NCBI RefSeq assembly: GCF_003611635.1
Contig: NZ_RAVZ01000059.1
Location: forward strand, 1 to 36,227
Reading direction: 5' to 3'
Origin: Corallococcus terminator
Lineage (GTDB): Bacteria > Myxococcota > Myxococcia > Myxococcales > Myxococcaceae
DNA length: 36,227 nucleotides
In this document: positions 1 through 8,701 of the stretch, piece after piece
How the letters are laid out: the number at the start of each line of letters is the position of its first letter
Position numbering within the stretch: position 1 is the stretch's first letter
Position numbers and translations under genes: made by a program
Notes under the pieces: model-generated
The model's input: only the letters and a program-made list of their open reading frames with translations
The model's database searches: none
Told to the model about the DNA's origin: nothing

Positions 1-216
1 GTCCCGCCCCCCCCTGGATGCGCGGCACCTGTCGCCGCACCCGCTCAATCTGCGCAGCAGGGCTTTCTGGGGGGCCATCTCACCGCCCATGCCCGCGACT
101 GCCCGGCCGCCCTCCGGGGCTGCGGACAGGCCCTGCGTTCCGGCGTGCGGACAGGGCTCCTGGCGCCGGCCCCTGTTCGCGGGGCGCGGGGCCGCATATA
201 CGCTCACGACCCTTCC
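1..216. other. Left-edge region without a supportable gene
   Basis: This GC-rich stretch precedes the flippase gene. Short frames are open on both strands, but none shows a recognisable domain, a good ribosome binding site or a family motif. It contains a run of eight C (7-14). An AT-containing patch near 195-201 (CATATAC) could be a -10 element for the flippase gene, but it lies only about 16 bases before the start codon and has no clear -35 partner. Confidence 0.4.
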
Positions 217-1719
217 ATGAGCAGTCCCTCCACCTCCGCACCGGAGCTGGGCACCTCGGACGTGAAGGTCCGGGCCCAACGCTCCATCGTCGCCCTGGGC
301 CTCCGGACGCTCGGCTCCCTCGGCCTGCGCGTGGTGAGCTCGCTCGCCCTGTCGCGCCTGCTCTTTCCTTCCGACTATGGCGCCTTCGCCATCGTGGCCT
401 TCACCGCCGCGATGGGCGCGTACCTGGGCGACCTGGGCCTCAGTGCATCCCTGGTGCGCCAACAGCACGAGCCCACCGAGGACGAAATCAGCACCGCGTT
501 CTGGAGCCACCAGGCGTTCACCGTCGTCATCGTGGCGGTGCTGCTGGGGTTCGCGCCGCTGCTCGCGGGCGCCTACGAACTGGGGCCTTCCGGCGCGCTC
601 ATGGTGGGCGCGGTGGCGCTGGGGCTGTTCTTCCACTCGCTGCGTGTCATCCCCATCATGATGCTGGAGCGAAACCTCCACTTCCCCGCCATCGCACGCG
701 CGGAGCTGGTGGAGAGCGTCGCGCAGACGGCCGCCACCATCTTCCTGGCGGCGCTGCACCTGGGCCCATGGGCGCTCATCGGCGGTGGGCTGGTGCGCGG
801 CGTGGTGGGGCTGGGGATGTTGTGGGCCGCGGCGTCGTGGCGCCCGCGAGGCAGGGTGCGCTGGGCAATCGTCCAGCGGCTGCTGGGCTTCGGCATCTGG
901 TTCCAGCTCACCGGCATCGTGCCCGCCATCCTCAACGGCTGGGTCCCGCTCGTCGTGGGGCGCATGGAGGGCAAGGACGCGGTGGGGCTGGTGAACTGGG
1001 CGTGGGCGCTGGCCTCCGTGCCGCTCGCGCTCAGCGGCGTGCTCAACCGCGTGGCGTACCCGGCGTACAGCCGCATGCAGCAGGACGCGGAGGGGCTCGC
1101 GGAGTACCTGCGCACGTCCATCCGCCGCATCAGCGCGGTGCTGTGCATCGTCGTGCCCTTCGGCGTCATCGCGCTGCCCTTCCTCATCCCCACCCTCTTC
1201 GGTGAGCGCTGGAGCCCGGCGGCTCCGCTGGTGCAGTGGTTCATGCTGGAGGGCGCGATGCAGGCGGTGCACGGCCTGCTGAACTCGCAGCAGTACGCCA
1301 GCGGCCATGCGCGGGAACGGGTGTACGTGCTCATCGGCTCCAGCCTGCTCAGATGCGGGCTGGGCGCGCTGGCGGTGATGCACTGGGGCATCGTGGGCAT
1401 CGGCGTCACGGCCACGGCCATCACGCTCACGGAGCTGTTCCTGAGCGCGTGGCTGGTGGCCCGGCGCAACCCGCACCTGTCCGGCCTGGAGTTCCAGGTG
1501 CTGGAGCCGTTTCTCACCGTGGGCGCGCTGCTCGCGTTCGCGGTGGGCCTGTCGCGCATCACCACCGGCCAGCACGGGCTGCTCGTGCAGGCGCTGGTGG
1601 GGACCGGGATGCTGGCGGTGGGGGTGCTCGTCCGGGAACGTTCGCGGCGGGGCCTGTCGCTCTGGGGCGAGGTGCGGGCCGTCGTGGCGCACGTCCGGGG
1701 ACGGAAGAGCGCCGCGTGA
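217..1719 (+). CDS. wzx: Wzx-type polysaccharide flippase (MOP superfamily)
   Basis: This 500-residue integral membrane protein should flip undecaprenyl-diphosphate-linked repeat units across the inner membrane for polymerisation. The sequence shows many evenly spaced hydrophobic segments. Its N-terminus is typical of the Wzx/WzxC family: an Arg/Gly-rich segment, then ALSRLLFPSDYGAFAIVAF, then a GLSASLVRQ segment. Length agrees with the usual 450-500 residues. The start is the ATG at 217; an in-frame ATG at 145 would add 24 residues of low-complexity sequence unlike the family, and neither start has a strong ribosome binding site. The stop overlaps the start of the acyltransferase gene by 4 bases, so the two are probably co-translated. 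The neighbouring glycosyltransferases, Wzy and Wzc support a Wzx/Wzy pathway. Family assignment is firm, but the substrate is unknown. Confidence 0.88.
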   Translation: MSSPSTSAPELGTSDVKVRAQRSIVALGLRTLGSLGLRVVSSLALSRLLFPSDYGAFAIVAFTAAMGAYLGDLGLSASLVRQQHEPTEDEISTAFWSHQAFTVVIVAVLLGFAPLLAGAYELGPSGALMVGAVALGLFFHSLRVIPIMMLERNLHFPAIARAELVESVAQTAATIFLAALHLGPWALIGGGLVRGVVGLGMLWAAASWRPRGRVRWAIVQRLLGFGIWFQLTGIVPAILNGWVPLVVGRMEGKDAVGLVNWAWALASVPLALSGVLNRVAYPAYSRMQQDAEGLAEYLRTSIRRISAVLCIVVPFGVIALPFLIPTLFGERWSPAAPLVQWFMLEGAMQAVHGLLNSQQYASGHARERVYVLIGSSLLRCGLGALAVMHWGIVGIGVTATAITLTELFLSAWLVARRNPHLSGLEFQVLEPFLTVGALLAFAVGLSRITTGQHGLLVQALVGTGMLAVGVLVRERSRRGLSLWGEVRAVVAHVRGRKSAA

Positions 1720-2891
1720 GTTCCCCCGTGGCCGCACGTCCCGCGCTGCCCGCCCTCACCGGCCTTCGCTTCCTCGCGGCGATGGGCGTGCTGGGCTACC
1801 ACTGCTACTGCGCGCCGTGCTCCCCAGCGCTGCCGGAGGGCGTGGGCCGACTCATCGGCGCGGGCTTCTCCACCGTCAGCCTGTTCTTCATCCTGTCCGG
1901 CTTCATCCTCGCGTACACCTACCTGGAGGACAGCGGCGGGATGAAGGGTACGTGGACGGACTTCTACCGCGCGCGCTTCGCGAGGTTGTATCCGGTGTAT
2001 CTGGTCTCGCTGCTGGTGGACGTGCCCATGTTCGTGCGCGCCTTCCACCTGGCGGATCCGCCCGCGGGCCCGGGCGAGATGCTGCGCATCACCGGCGCGA
2101 CGCTCACGCTCACGCAGGGTTGGCTGACGCTGCACCGGCCCACGTGGAACATCGTCGCGTGGACGCTGTCGGTGGAGGCGTTCTTCTACCTGCTCTTCCC
2201 ACTCGTGGGGCCGTGGCTGGCGCGGAGGAGTTCCCGGGTGCTCACGGGCCTCGCGGCCGGCGCGTGGCTGCTGGGCACCACCCCGATGCTCGCCGCCGAC
2301 GCGGCGGCGCGGCTGGCGGACACGGGTGGGGGGCTCGCGACGTTCCTCCGGGTCTGGGGGTTGATCTCCACGGAGGCCATTCCGCTCGCGCGGCTGCCGG
2401 AGTTCCTCATCGGGTTGTGCCTGGGGCTGGTGTTCTGCCGGCGGGAGCACCTGGCGGCGCATGCGTGGGCGCGGACCGTGGCCTTCGTGCTCATCGGCGG
2501 TGGGCTGGCGGCGGGACTGATGCGGCTGCCGGAAGCCCCGTCACCGCTGGTGCAGTCCGCCGTGCTGGTGCCGCTGTTCACCGCGTGCATCTACCTGCTC
2601 GCGAGCGGACTGATGGGACGCGGGCTGGGACTGGGAACGCGGGGGATGGTGCTGCTGGGCGGCGCCAGCTACGCGCTCTACATGACCCACGGCTCGCTGA
2701 TGAACTACGCGCTGGCGTTGAACACGCGCACGCTGGGGATGCCCCACAACGTGCTGGCGCTGCTCATCGCGCCCGTGGCCGTGGCCGTCTCCGTGGTGCT
2801 CTTCCGGCGCGTCGAGGAGCCCATGCGTCACCGGCTCCGGGCCCCGCGGCGTCCTCGCGCGGCACCGCCTCCCGAAGTCACCGGGAGCTGA
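1716..2891 (+). CDS. Acyltransferase 3 family membrane protein (OafA/ExoZ-like)
   Basis: This 391-residue multi-pass membrane protein probably O-acylates (often O-acetylates) sugars of the polysaccharide made by this locus. The family motif R-X10-H is visible as R18 and H29 in the first membrane segment (LTGLRFLAAMGVLGYH). It is followed by the usual FFILSGFIL segment near residues 50-60, a YRARFARLYPVY loop, WTLSVEAFFYLLFP and a C-terminal VEEPMRHRL. The start is GTG 1716, which overlaps the flippase stop (GTGA), so translation is likely coupled. The gene converges with the GT2 gene 21 bases downstream. The acyl group and target sugar cannot be told from sequence. Confidence 0.88.
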   Translation: MSSPVAARPALPALTGLRFLAAMGVLGYHCYCAPCSPALPEGVGRLIGAGFSTVSLFFILSGFILAYTYLEDSGGMKGTWTDFYRARFARLYPVYLVSLLVDVPMFVRAFHLADPPAGPGEMLRITGATLTLTQGWLTLHRPTWNIVAWTLSVEAFFYLLFPLVGPWLARRSSRVLTGLAAGAWLLGTTPMLAADAAARLADTGGGLATFLRVWGLISTEAIPLARLPEFLIGLCLGLVFCRREHLAAHAWARTVAFVLIGGGLAAGLMRLPEAPSPLVQSAVLVPLFTACIYLLASGLMGRGLGLGTRGMVLLGGASYALYMTHGSLMNYALALNTRTLGMPHNVLALLIAPVAVAVSVVLFRRVEEPMRHRLRAPRRPRAAPPPEVTGS

Positions 2892-2917
2892 AGGCCTCTG
2901 CCGCGTCCTCGTTCAGC
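2887..2917. terminator. Possible weak bidirectional terminator
   Basis: GCTGAA (2887-2892) and TTCAGC (2912-2917) form a perfect 6-base inverted repeat with a 19-base loop. It spans the two stop codons of the convergent acyltransferase and GT2 genes. There is no T-tract, so the call rests on position and symmetry only. Confidence 0.25.
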
Positions 2918-3821
2918 GACGGGGCCGCAGCGAGGTCGCGAGCGCCCACGGCGGAAACCCCAGCAGGTACCGCCACCGGGGCAGCGCGCGGTGGAAGCGC
3001 AGGCCGCGCGCGTACAGCGTCAGGGCCTGACGGCGCCGTCCATGTTCGAGCAACCAGTGCGTCACGTGTCGCAGCCCGAAGAGAAGCAGCGCCAGCCGCT
3101 CACGGCGTCGCATGGAGCCTCCCGGGTAGGCCCCGTGTCGCTCCTGGGACAGGAGGAACAGCGTGCCCTCGTAGCCCCGGTCCAGGTCGCGCGAGGACGA
3201 CTCGGGGTGCTGGCGGTAGCCCAGCGTCACCGGCGACTCCACGAAGACGAAGCCGGGCTCGACGCCCAGGCGGTACAGCAGATCGTAGTCCTCGGAGCTG
3301 ATCCGCTTCGCGCTGAAGCCACCCACCCGGCGCAGGGCCTCGGTGCGCACGGCCACCGCGCACGCGGTGCGGATGAAGTTCGCCTCCGCGCTGGCCAGGT
3401 AGTCCGCGAAGGACCGCGCGACGAGGGGTCCGGACTCCAGGTCCGACAGCTCGCCCGGAGCCTGGAAGGAACGGGCCCGGCCCATCACCAGCGTGGGACG
3501 GCCCTGCTCCTGGAGGACCCGCTGGAACGTCGCCAGCGTCCAGGGGGGCCACAGGTCATCGCTGTCCAGGAAGGCCACGTATTCGCCCCGGGCCTCGCGG
3601 ATGCCCAGGTTGCGGGCCACGCCCTGTCCCGCGTTGTCCTGGCGGAGCACGCGGATCCGCTCACCGTAGCGGGCGAGCAGCGCGAGCGTCCCGTCCGTGG
3701 AGCCATCGTCCACGACGATGACCTCATGGTCCGTCAGCGTCTGGGCGAAGACCGAGGCCAGCGTCTCTTCCAGGAGCGAAGCCCGGTTGTAGGTCGGAAT
3801 GACGACGGAGAAGAGGGGCAT
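2913..3821 (-). CDS. Family 2 glycosyltransferase
   Basis: This 302-residue GT-A fold enzyme likely adds a sugar from a nucleotide-sugar donor to the lipid-linked repeat unit at the cytoplasmic membrane face. The canonical GT2 start FSVVIPTYNRASLLEETLASV is followed by VIVVDDGSTDGT near residues 34-45 and the metal-binding FLDSDD with D86, D88 and D89. A later SEDYDLLYRLG matches the ED motif thought to hold the catalytic base. There is no C-terminal membrane segment. The start was placed at the ATG at 3821, which puts the GT2 fold at the N-terminus; an upstream ATG at 3875 would add 18 residues and reach the divergent gene's upstream region. It is the only gene on this strand between the flippase unit and the four-gene GT4 unit. 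Confidence 0.87.
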   Translation of the reverse strand: MPLFSVVIPTYNRASLLEETLASVFAQTLTDHEVIVVDDGSTDGTLALLARYGERIRVLRQDNAGQGVARNLGIREARGEYVAFLDSDDLWPPWTLATFQRVLQEQGRPTLVMGRARSFQAPGELSDLESGPLVARSFADYLASAEANFIRTACAVAVRTEALRRVGGFSAKRISSEDYDLLYRLGVEPGFVFVESPVTLGYRQHPESSSRDLDRGYEGTLFLLSQERHGAYPGGSMRRRERLALLLFGLRHVTHWLLEHGRRRQALTLYARGLRFHRALPRWRYLLGFPPWALATSLRPRR

Positions 3822-3969
3822 GCCACGTGGGAGCAGGAGGAGCCGGATGATAACCCGCGCCCTCGGAGGCGACATGGCTTCCCGCCCGCCACGTGAAGCG
3901 GTTAAGAGTCAGGACACCCCGCCGGGACGGACCCGGTGTCTTGGACCGCCGCTCCTGGATGACGCCCGC

Positions 3970-5124
3970 GTGCCTGCCCCCCTCCCCACCTGGCATCTGC
4001 TCTCGGGCGAGTACCCACCGATGGCGGGCGGCGTCGCGGACTACTCCAGGCTCATCGCCGATGCGTTGGTCCGCGCGGGCGAGCAGGTCCATGTGTGGGC
4101 GCCGGGCCCGTCGGGCGTCGTGACGGAGGACGGGGTGACGGTCCACCGCGCGCCGGGACGGTTCTCACCGGGAGACCTGCGGACGTTGTCGCGCGAACTG
4201 GATGCCTGTCCGGGCTCGCGAAGGCTGCTGCTCCAGTACGTGCCGCACGCGCTGGGCTTGAAGGCGATGAACGTCCCGTTCTGCGCGTGGTTCGCCGCGC
4301 GGAGGAAGGACGAGCGGCAGGTGTACTTCCACGAGGTCGTCTACCCGTGGAGCCTCCACGCGCCGTGGCGCCACCACGTGCTGGCCGCGACCACACGGGT
4401 GATGCTGCGCCTGGTGGCGGAGTCCGCGGACCGGAGCTTTGTCTCCATCCCGACGTGGGCGGACCACCTGTCGGCCCGGGCGAAGCAGCGCACCGAATGG
4501 CGTCCCGTGCCCAGCAACCTCCCGACGGAGGTGTCCGCCGTGGAGGTGCTCCGTGCGCGGGCCTCCCTGCCCGAGGGTCCGGTGGTGGGCCACTTCGGCA
4601 CCTACGGTTCGGCCATCGTGGGCCCGCTGGAGTCGGTGCTCGTCTCCGTGCTGCGCGCGGATCCGAGACGGCAGGGCCTGCTGCTCGGCCGGGGCAGCCG
4701 CGCGTTCAGGGACGCCGTGGCCTCGAGGCGTCCGGAAGTGGCGGCCCGCCTCCAGGCCCGGGATGCGCTTGCGCCGAGCGAGGCCGCGGCCTTCCTGCGG
4801 GCCTGTGACGTGCTGGTGCAACCGTATCCGGATGGCGTCAGCACGCGACGGGGCAGCGCGATGGCGGGGCTCGGCCTGGGCGTCCCGGTGGTCACGAACA
4901 CGGGCCACCTCACGGAGCCCCTGTGGCGGGAGTCGCTGCCCGTGGCGCTGGTGGAAGGCACCGCGCCGTCGGGGCTGGTGGACGCCACGGAGCACCTGCT
5001 TTCGCAGGACGAAGCCCGCCGGGCCCTCGGGGAACACGCCGCGCGCATCTACCGCGAACACTTCGCGCTGGAGCGAACGGTGGAAGCGCTCTTGCGGAAG
5101 CGACCTCCGGGAAGGTCGCCGTGA
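3970..5124 (+). CDS. GT4-like glycosyltransferase lacking the usual E-X7-E
   Basis: This 384-residue GT-B fold enzyme is probably a cytoplasmic sugar transferase for the repeat unit. The N-terminal acceptor-domain loop SGEYPPMAGGVADYSRL (residues 12-28) is typical of GT4. The C-terminal half carries VGHFGTYG, ALAPSEAAAFLRACDVLVQPYPDG and GLGVPVVTN. The acidic pair normally seen just before the last segment is replaced by DGVSTRRGSAMAGLGLG, so the donor site differs from its neighbours. GTG 3970 is preferred because G/C-rich third positions begin only near 3946. An ATG at 3874 has a good ribosome binding site (GGAGG, 5-base gap) but would add 32 residues of poor codon bias. It is the first gene of a four-gene unit. 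Confidence 0.78.
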   Translation: MPAPLPTWHLLSGEYPPMAGGVADYSRLIADALVRAGEQVHVWAPGPSGVVTEDGVTVHRAPGRFSPGDLRTLSRELDACPGSRRLLLQYVPHALGLKAMNVPFCAWFAARRKDERQVYFHEVVYPWSLHAPWRHHVLAATTRVMLRLVAESADRSFVSIPTWADHLSARAKQRTEWRPVPSNLPTEVSAVEVLRARASLPEGPVVGHFGTYGSAIVGPLESVLVSVLRADPRRQGLLLGRGSRAFRDAVASRRPEVAARLQARDALAPSEAAAFLRACDVLVQPYPDGVSTRRGSAMAGLGLGVPVVTNTGHLTEPLWRESLPVALVEGTAPSGLVDATEHLLSQDEARRALGEHAARIYREHFALERTVEALLRKRPPGRSP

Positions 5125-6284
5125 GCGCCCACGCGTCCCCGCCGCGCCTGGCCCTCCTGATGGATCCGCGCGAAGAGGGCTGGCCCAGCATGGACCTCGT
5201 GGGCGAGGCGTTGCTGGAGCACCTGTCCGCCCTGCCCGGAGAAGTCACCGTCACGGGCCTGCGTCCGCCCATGCCCCGTGCCGTGCGCCACCTGCCTCGC
5301 GTGGGCACCCGCAACGCCGCCTTCAACGCGGACCGGCTGCTCACCCGCTTCGGGCTGTACCCCGCCCGGCTGCTGCGGGAGCGCCGGACCCACGACCTGT
5401 TCCACGTCGTGGATCACACCTACGCGCAGCTCGTGCACGCCCTGCCCGCGGAGCGCACTGGCGTCTTCTGCCACGACCTGGACGCCTTCCGCTCCGTCCT
5501 CGAACCACACCGCGACCCCAGACCGTCATGGTTCCGCCTGATGGCGCGCGCGACGCTGAAGGGTCTGGAGCGCGCGGCGCTCGTGTTCCACAGCACGCAG
5601 GCGGTGCGCGCGGAGCTGCTCACGCACGCGGTGGTGCCCGAGGACCGGCTGGTGTGGGCACCCTACGGCGTGTCTCCGGAGTACCGGGCCGAACCCGTTC
5701 CCGGGGACGCCAGCGACGCCGTGCTCGCGCCGCTGCACGGCAGGCCGTACCTGCTGCACGTGGGAAGCGCCATCCGCCGCAAGCGCCTGGACGTCCTCTT
5801 CGGTGTCTTCGCGGCGCTGCGCGAGAAACATCCGGACCTCATGCTGGTGCAGCAGGGCGGCGCGCTGGACGCGGAGCAGCGGGCGCAGGTGAAGCGGCTG
5901 GGGTTGGAAGACGCGCTGGTGCAGCCGCCGCGACAGGAGCGAGCGACCCTCGCGGGCCTCTACCGACGCGCCAGTGCCGTGCTGGTTCCCAGCGAGGCGG
6001 AGGGCTTCGGCCTGCCCGTCATCGAAGCCCTCGCGTGTGGCGCCCCCGTGGTGGCCAGCGACCTGCCGGTGCTGCGGGAAGTGGGTGCCGACGCCTGCAC
6101 CTACTGCCGGGTGGGTGACGTGGAGGACTGGGCGGGCGCGGTGGATGCGCTGCTCACCGGACGTCAGCCCGCGCCCGCGCGCGAGTCACGGCACGCACGG
6201 GCCGCCCGCTTCACCTGGAGCGCCCACGCGCGCACCGTGCTGGACGCCTACCTGCGCCAGCTTGACCGTCCCGGACGGGTCTGA
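5121..6284 (+). CDS. GT4 family glycosyltransferase
   Basis: This 387-residue protein is a GT-B retaining glycosyltransferase, likely extending the polysaccharide repeat unit. Its GT4 donor domain is clear: YLLHVGSAIRRKRLDVLFGVF, then VPSEAEGFGLPVIEALACG with the E-X7-E pair at E294 and E302, then APVVASDLPVLREVG. The N-terminal half has HDLFHVVDHTYAQL and a HSTQAVRAEL segment normal for the acceptor domain. The start is GTG 5121, preceded by GGGAAGG and overlapping the upstream stop by 4 bases, which indicates translational coupling. Donor and acceptor sugars are not deducible. Confidence 0.88.
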   Translation: MSAHASPPRLALLMDPREEGWPSMDLVGEALLEHLSALPGEVTVTGLRPPMPRAVRHLPRVGTRNAAFNADRLLTRFGLYPARLLRERRTHDLFHVVDHTYAQLVHALPAERTGVFCHDLDAFRSVLEPHRDPRPSWFRLMARATLKGLERAALVFHSTQAVRAELLTHAVVPEDRLVWAPYGVSPEYRAEPVPGDASDAVLAPLHGRPYLLHVGSAIRRKRLDVLFGVFAALREKHPDLMLVQQGGALDAEQRAQVKRLGLEDALVQPPRQERATLAGLYRRASAVLVPSEAEGFGLPVIEALACGAPVVASDLPVLREVGADACTYCRVGDVEDWAGAVDALLTGRQPAPARESRHARAARFTWSAHARTVLDAYLRQLDRPGRV

Positions 6285-6298
6285 TTCGGTCGCCCCGC

Positions 6299-7531
6299 GT
6301 GCGCATCCTGTTCCTCAACCCCGTGGGAATCCTGGGCGGCGCTGAACGCGCGCTGCTGGACCTGCTCGCGTGCCTGCGCACGTTGGACTCCGCGCTGTCG
6401 CTGCACCTGCTCGTGGGCACGGAGGGCCCCCTCGTGGAGGCCGCGCGAGCCCTGGGCGTGGACGCACGGCCGCTGCTCCTGCCGCAGGCCCTGTCCGCGC
6501 TGGGCGACAGCGGACTTCGGGGACAGGGATTGGCGGGAGGGCTGCGCTTCGTCCGCGACGCCGCGCCCGCGGCGCTCCTGCTCGCCCGCTACGGTGTCGC
6601 GTTGAGGCAGGCGGTGCGGGAAGTGGCTCCGGACCTGCTGCACTCCAATGGCATCAAGACGCACCTGCTGAGCGCCGCCACCACGGGCCTGCCCCTGCCG
6701 CGCGTCTGGCACGTGCATGACTTCCTCGGCGAGCGTCCCCTCGTGCGTCGCGCGCTGGCGGGGCTGAGCCCCCTCGCCTCGGCCGCCATCGCGAATTCGC
6801 GAGCCGTGGGAGACGATGCGCGGACGGTGCTCGGCGACGTGCCCGTGCACGTGGTGCACAACGGCGTGGACGTGGAGCGGTTCTCTCCGGGTCCCGGGGA
6901 CGGCGCGCACCTGGACGCGCAGGCGGCCCTGCCACCCGCGTCCGAGGGCACGTTGCGCGTGGGACTGGTCGCCACCTATGCGCGGTGGAAGGGACACGAC
7001 GTCTTCCTGGAAGCCGCCGCCCTGCTGACGAGGCAGGCCCCCACCCTGCCCGTGCGCTTCTACCTGGTGGGCGCGCCCCTCTACCGCACGCCCGACTCGC
7101 AGTTCACCGACACGGAGCTGCGCGAACAGATTCAACGCCACGGCCTCACGGGCCGCGTGGGGCTGGTGCCCTTCCAGGCGGACCCCGCCCGCGTGTACCG
7201 CGCCCTGGATGTCTTCGTGCACGCGAGCACCCGCCGCGAACCCTTCGGCCTCACCATCGCGGAGGCGCTCGCCTGCGGTCGCGCCGCCGTCGTCTCCAGC
7301 ACGAGTGGCGCGGCGGAGGCGCTTCGCGACAGAGAGGACGTGCTGGCCATTGCCCCCGGCGATGCACGCACGCTGTCGGAAGCCCTGCTCCGCCTGCTCG
7401 GAGACGAAGCCCTGCGCGGACGGCTGGCGACCACCGCCCGGGACACCGCCGTGCGTTGCTTCTCTCGCGAGCGCTACGCCCGGGAGATCCTCGCCGTGTA
7501 CCGGCAACTCGTGCCACGGGAGCGCGGGTGA
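6299..7531 (+). CDS. GT4 family glycosyltransferase
   Basis: This 410-residue GT-B glycosyltransferase begins at GTG 6299, 14 bases after the preceding gene. Its N-terminus MRILFLNPVGILGGAERALL shows the Gly-Gly loop of GT4 acceptor domains. The donor domain includes GLVATYARWKGHDVFLEAA, FYLVGAPLYRTPDSQF and the E-X7-E motif REPFGLTIAEAL with E314 and E322. HVVHNGVDVERFSP is the typical linker before the donor domain. It lies inside the four-gene glycosyltransferase unit and overlaps the next start by one base. It probably acts on the same lipid-linked glycan, but specificity is unknown. Confidence 0.88.
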   Translation: MRILFLNPVGILGGAERALLDLLACLRTLDSALSLHLLVGTEGPLVEAARALGVDARPLLLPQALSALGDSGLRGQGLAGGLRFVRDAAPAALLLARYGVALRQAVREVAPDLLHSNGIKTHLLSAATTGLPLPRVWHVHDFLGERPLVRRALAGLSPLASAAIANSRAVGDDARTVLGDVPVHVVHNGVDVERFSPGPGDGAHLDAQAALPPASEGTLRVGLVATYARWKGHDVFLEAAALLTRQAPTLPVRFYLVGAPLYRTPDSQFTDTELREQIQRHGLTGRVGLVPFQADPARVYRALDVFVHASTRREPFGLTIAEALACGRAAVVSSTSGAAEALRDREDVLAIAPGDARTLSEALLRLLGDEALRGRLATTARDTAVRCFSRERYAREILAVYRQLVPRERG

Positions 7532-8679
7532 TGCGTCCCCGGAAGCTCGTCACCGTCTCCCATTCGTACGTCGTCACGCTCAACCGCCGGTTGGCCAACG
7601 AGATGACCCGGGTGGGCGCGGGTCGCTGGGACATCACGGCCGTGGCGCCGCGCGCCTTCCACGGAGACCTGAGCCCGCTGGTGCTCCAGCGCGAGCCCGA
7701 CGAACCCGTGCGCATCGAGGCCGTGCGCGCCTTCTTCAGCCGCTCCCTGCACGGGTTCGTCTACGGACCGGAGCTGCGCGCCCGACTGTCGCGAGGCGTG
7801 GAGTTGGTGCACGCATGGGAGGAGCCCTACGTGCTGTCGGGCCTGGAGGTGGCCCTGCTGACGCCGCGCCGGGTGCCGCTGGTGTTCTGCACGGCGCAGA
7901 ACCTGACCAAGCGCTACCCGCCGCCCTTCGCGCAAGCCGAACGCTTCGTCGTGCACCGCGCGGCGGGATGGGTCGCGTGGGGCCAGACGGTGCGAGACAC
8001 GCTCCAGTCGCGGCGCGAGTACGCACAGCGGCCCTCCCGCTTCATCCCCATGGGCGTGGACGTGGCCCAGTTCCAGCCGGACACGGCGGCGGGCGCGGAC
8101 TTCCGGCGGAAGCTCGGATGGGAAGCGGAGGGGCCTCCGGTGGTGGGCTACCTGGGACGCTTCGTTCCGGAGAAGGGCGTGCGGCTCCTGATGGAGGCGC
8201 TCGATGCCCTGCGCACGCCCTGGAGGGCCCTCTTCGTCGGAGGAGGCCCGATGGAAGCGACGCTGCGCGACTGGTCCTCACGTCACGAGGGCCGCGTGCG
8301 CATCGTCACCGGCGTGTCGCACGCGGGAGTGCCACAGGCGCTCAACGCCATGGACGTGCTGTGCGCGCCCAGCCAGACCACGCCCCGGTGGAAGGAGCAG
8401 TTCGGCCGCATGCTCGCGGAGGCCTTCGCGTGTGGAGTGCCCGTGCTCGGCAGCGATTCCGGCGAAGTGCCCTTCACGGTGGGCGATGCCGGACAGGTGC
8501 TGCCAGAAGCGAACGTCTCCGAGTGGACCCGCGCGCTCGCGAACCTGCTGGAGAGTCCGGCCCTGCGCCGCGAACAGGGGCAGCGAGGCCGTGAGCGCGC
8601 GCTGTCCCATTTCGCATGGCCGGTGGTGGCCAGGGCGCACCTCGACTTCTTCGAGGAAGTGCTCCAGCGCGGCGCCTGA
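7531..8679 (+). CDS. GT4 family glycosyltransferase
   Basis: This 382-residue GT-B glycosyltransferase is the last gene of the plus-strand unit. Its ATG at 7531 overlaps the previous stop (TGATG), with a GGGAG sequence about 13 bases upstream. The N-terminus (KLVTVSHSYVVTLNRRLANEM) lacks the usual GG loop, but FIPMGVDVAQFQP, VVGYLGRFVPEKGVRLLMEAL and KEQFGRMLAEAFACGVPV give a clear donor domain with E289 and E297. It ends next to the convergent minus-strand glycosyltransferase, separated by nine bases. Function beyond sugar transfer to the repeat unit cannot be specified. Confidence 0.87.
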   Translation: MRPRKLVTVSHSYVVTLNRRLANEMTRVGAGRWDITAVAPRAFHGDLSPLVLQREPDEPVRIEAVRAFFSRSLHGFVYGPELRARLSRGVELVHAWEEPYVLSGLEVALLTPRRVPLVFCTAQNLTKRYPPPFAQAERFVVHRAAGWVAWGQTVRDTLQSRREYAQRPSRFIPMGVDVAQFQPDTAAGADFRRKLGWEAEGPPVVGYLGRFVPEKGVRLLMEALDALRTPWRALFVGGGPMEATLRDWSSRHEGRVRIVTGVSHAGVPQALNAMDVLCAPSQTTPRWKEQFGRMLAEAFACGVPVLGSDSGEVPFTVGDAGQVLPEANVSEWTRALANLLESPALRREQGQRGRERALSHFAWPVVARAHLDFFEEVLQRGA

Positions 8680-8701
8680 GCTGGAAGCTCAAGCCTCCAG
8701 C
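8680..8701. terminator. Probable bidirectional terminator hairpin
   Basis: GCTGGA (8680-8685) pairs with TCCAGC (8696-8701). Inside them a mismatch is followed by GC-TCAA-GC, giving a compact hairpin with a 4-base loop. It sits between two convergent genes and overlaps the stop of the minus-strand one. There is no T-tract on either side. Confidence 0.45.

Noticed and set aside
7-14. Run of eight C near the left edge as a phase-variable tract
   Set aside because: It lies outside any supportable gene, so there is no reading frame for it to switch.
1-90. Possible minus-strand gene entering from the left edge
   Set aside because: A frame is open from about 90 leftwards, but it is too short and has no motif to support a call.
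3874-3969. Upstream ATG start with GGAGG for the GT4-like gene at 3970
   Set aside because: The added 32 codons have many A/T third positions, unlike the rest of the gene, and match nothing in the family. It is kept as an alternative only.
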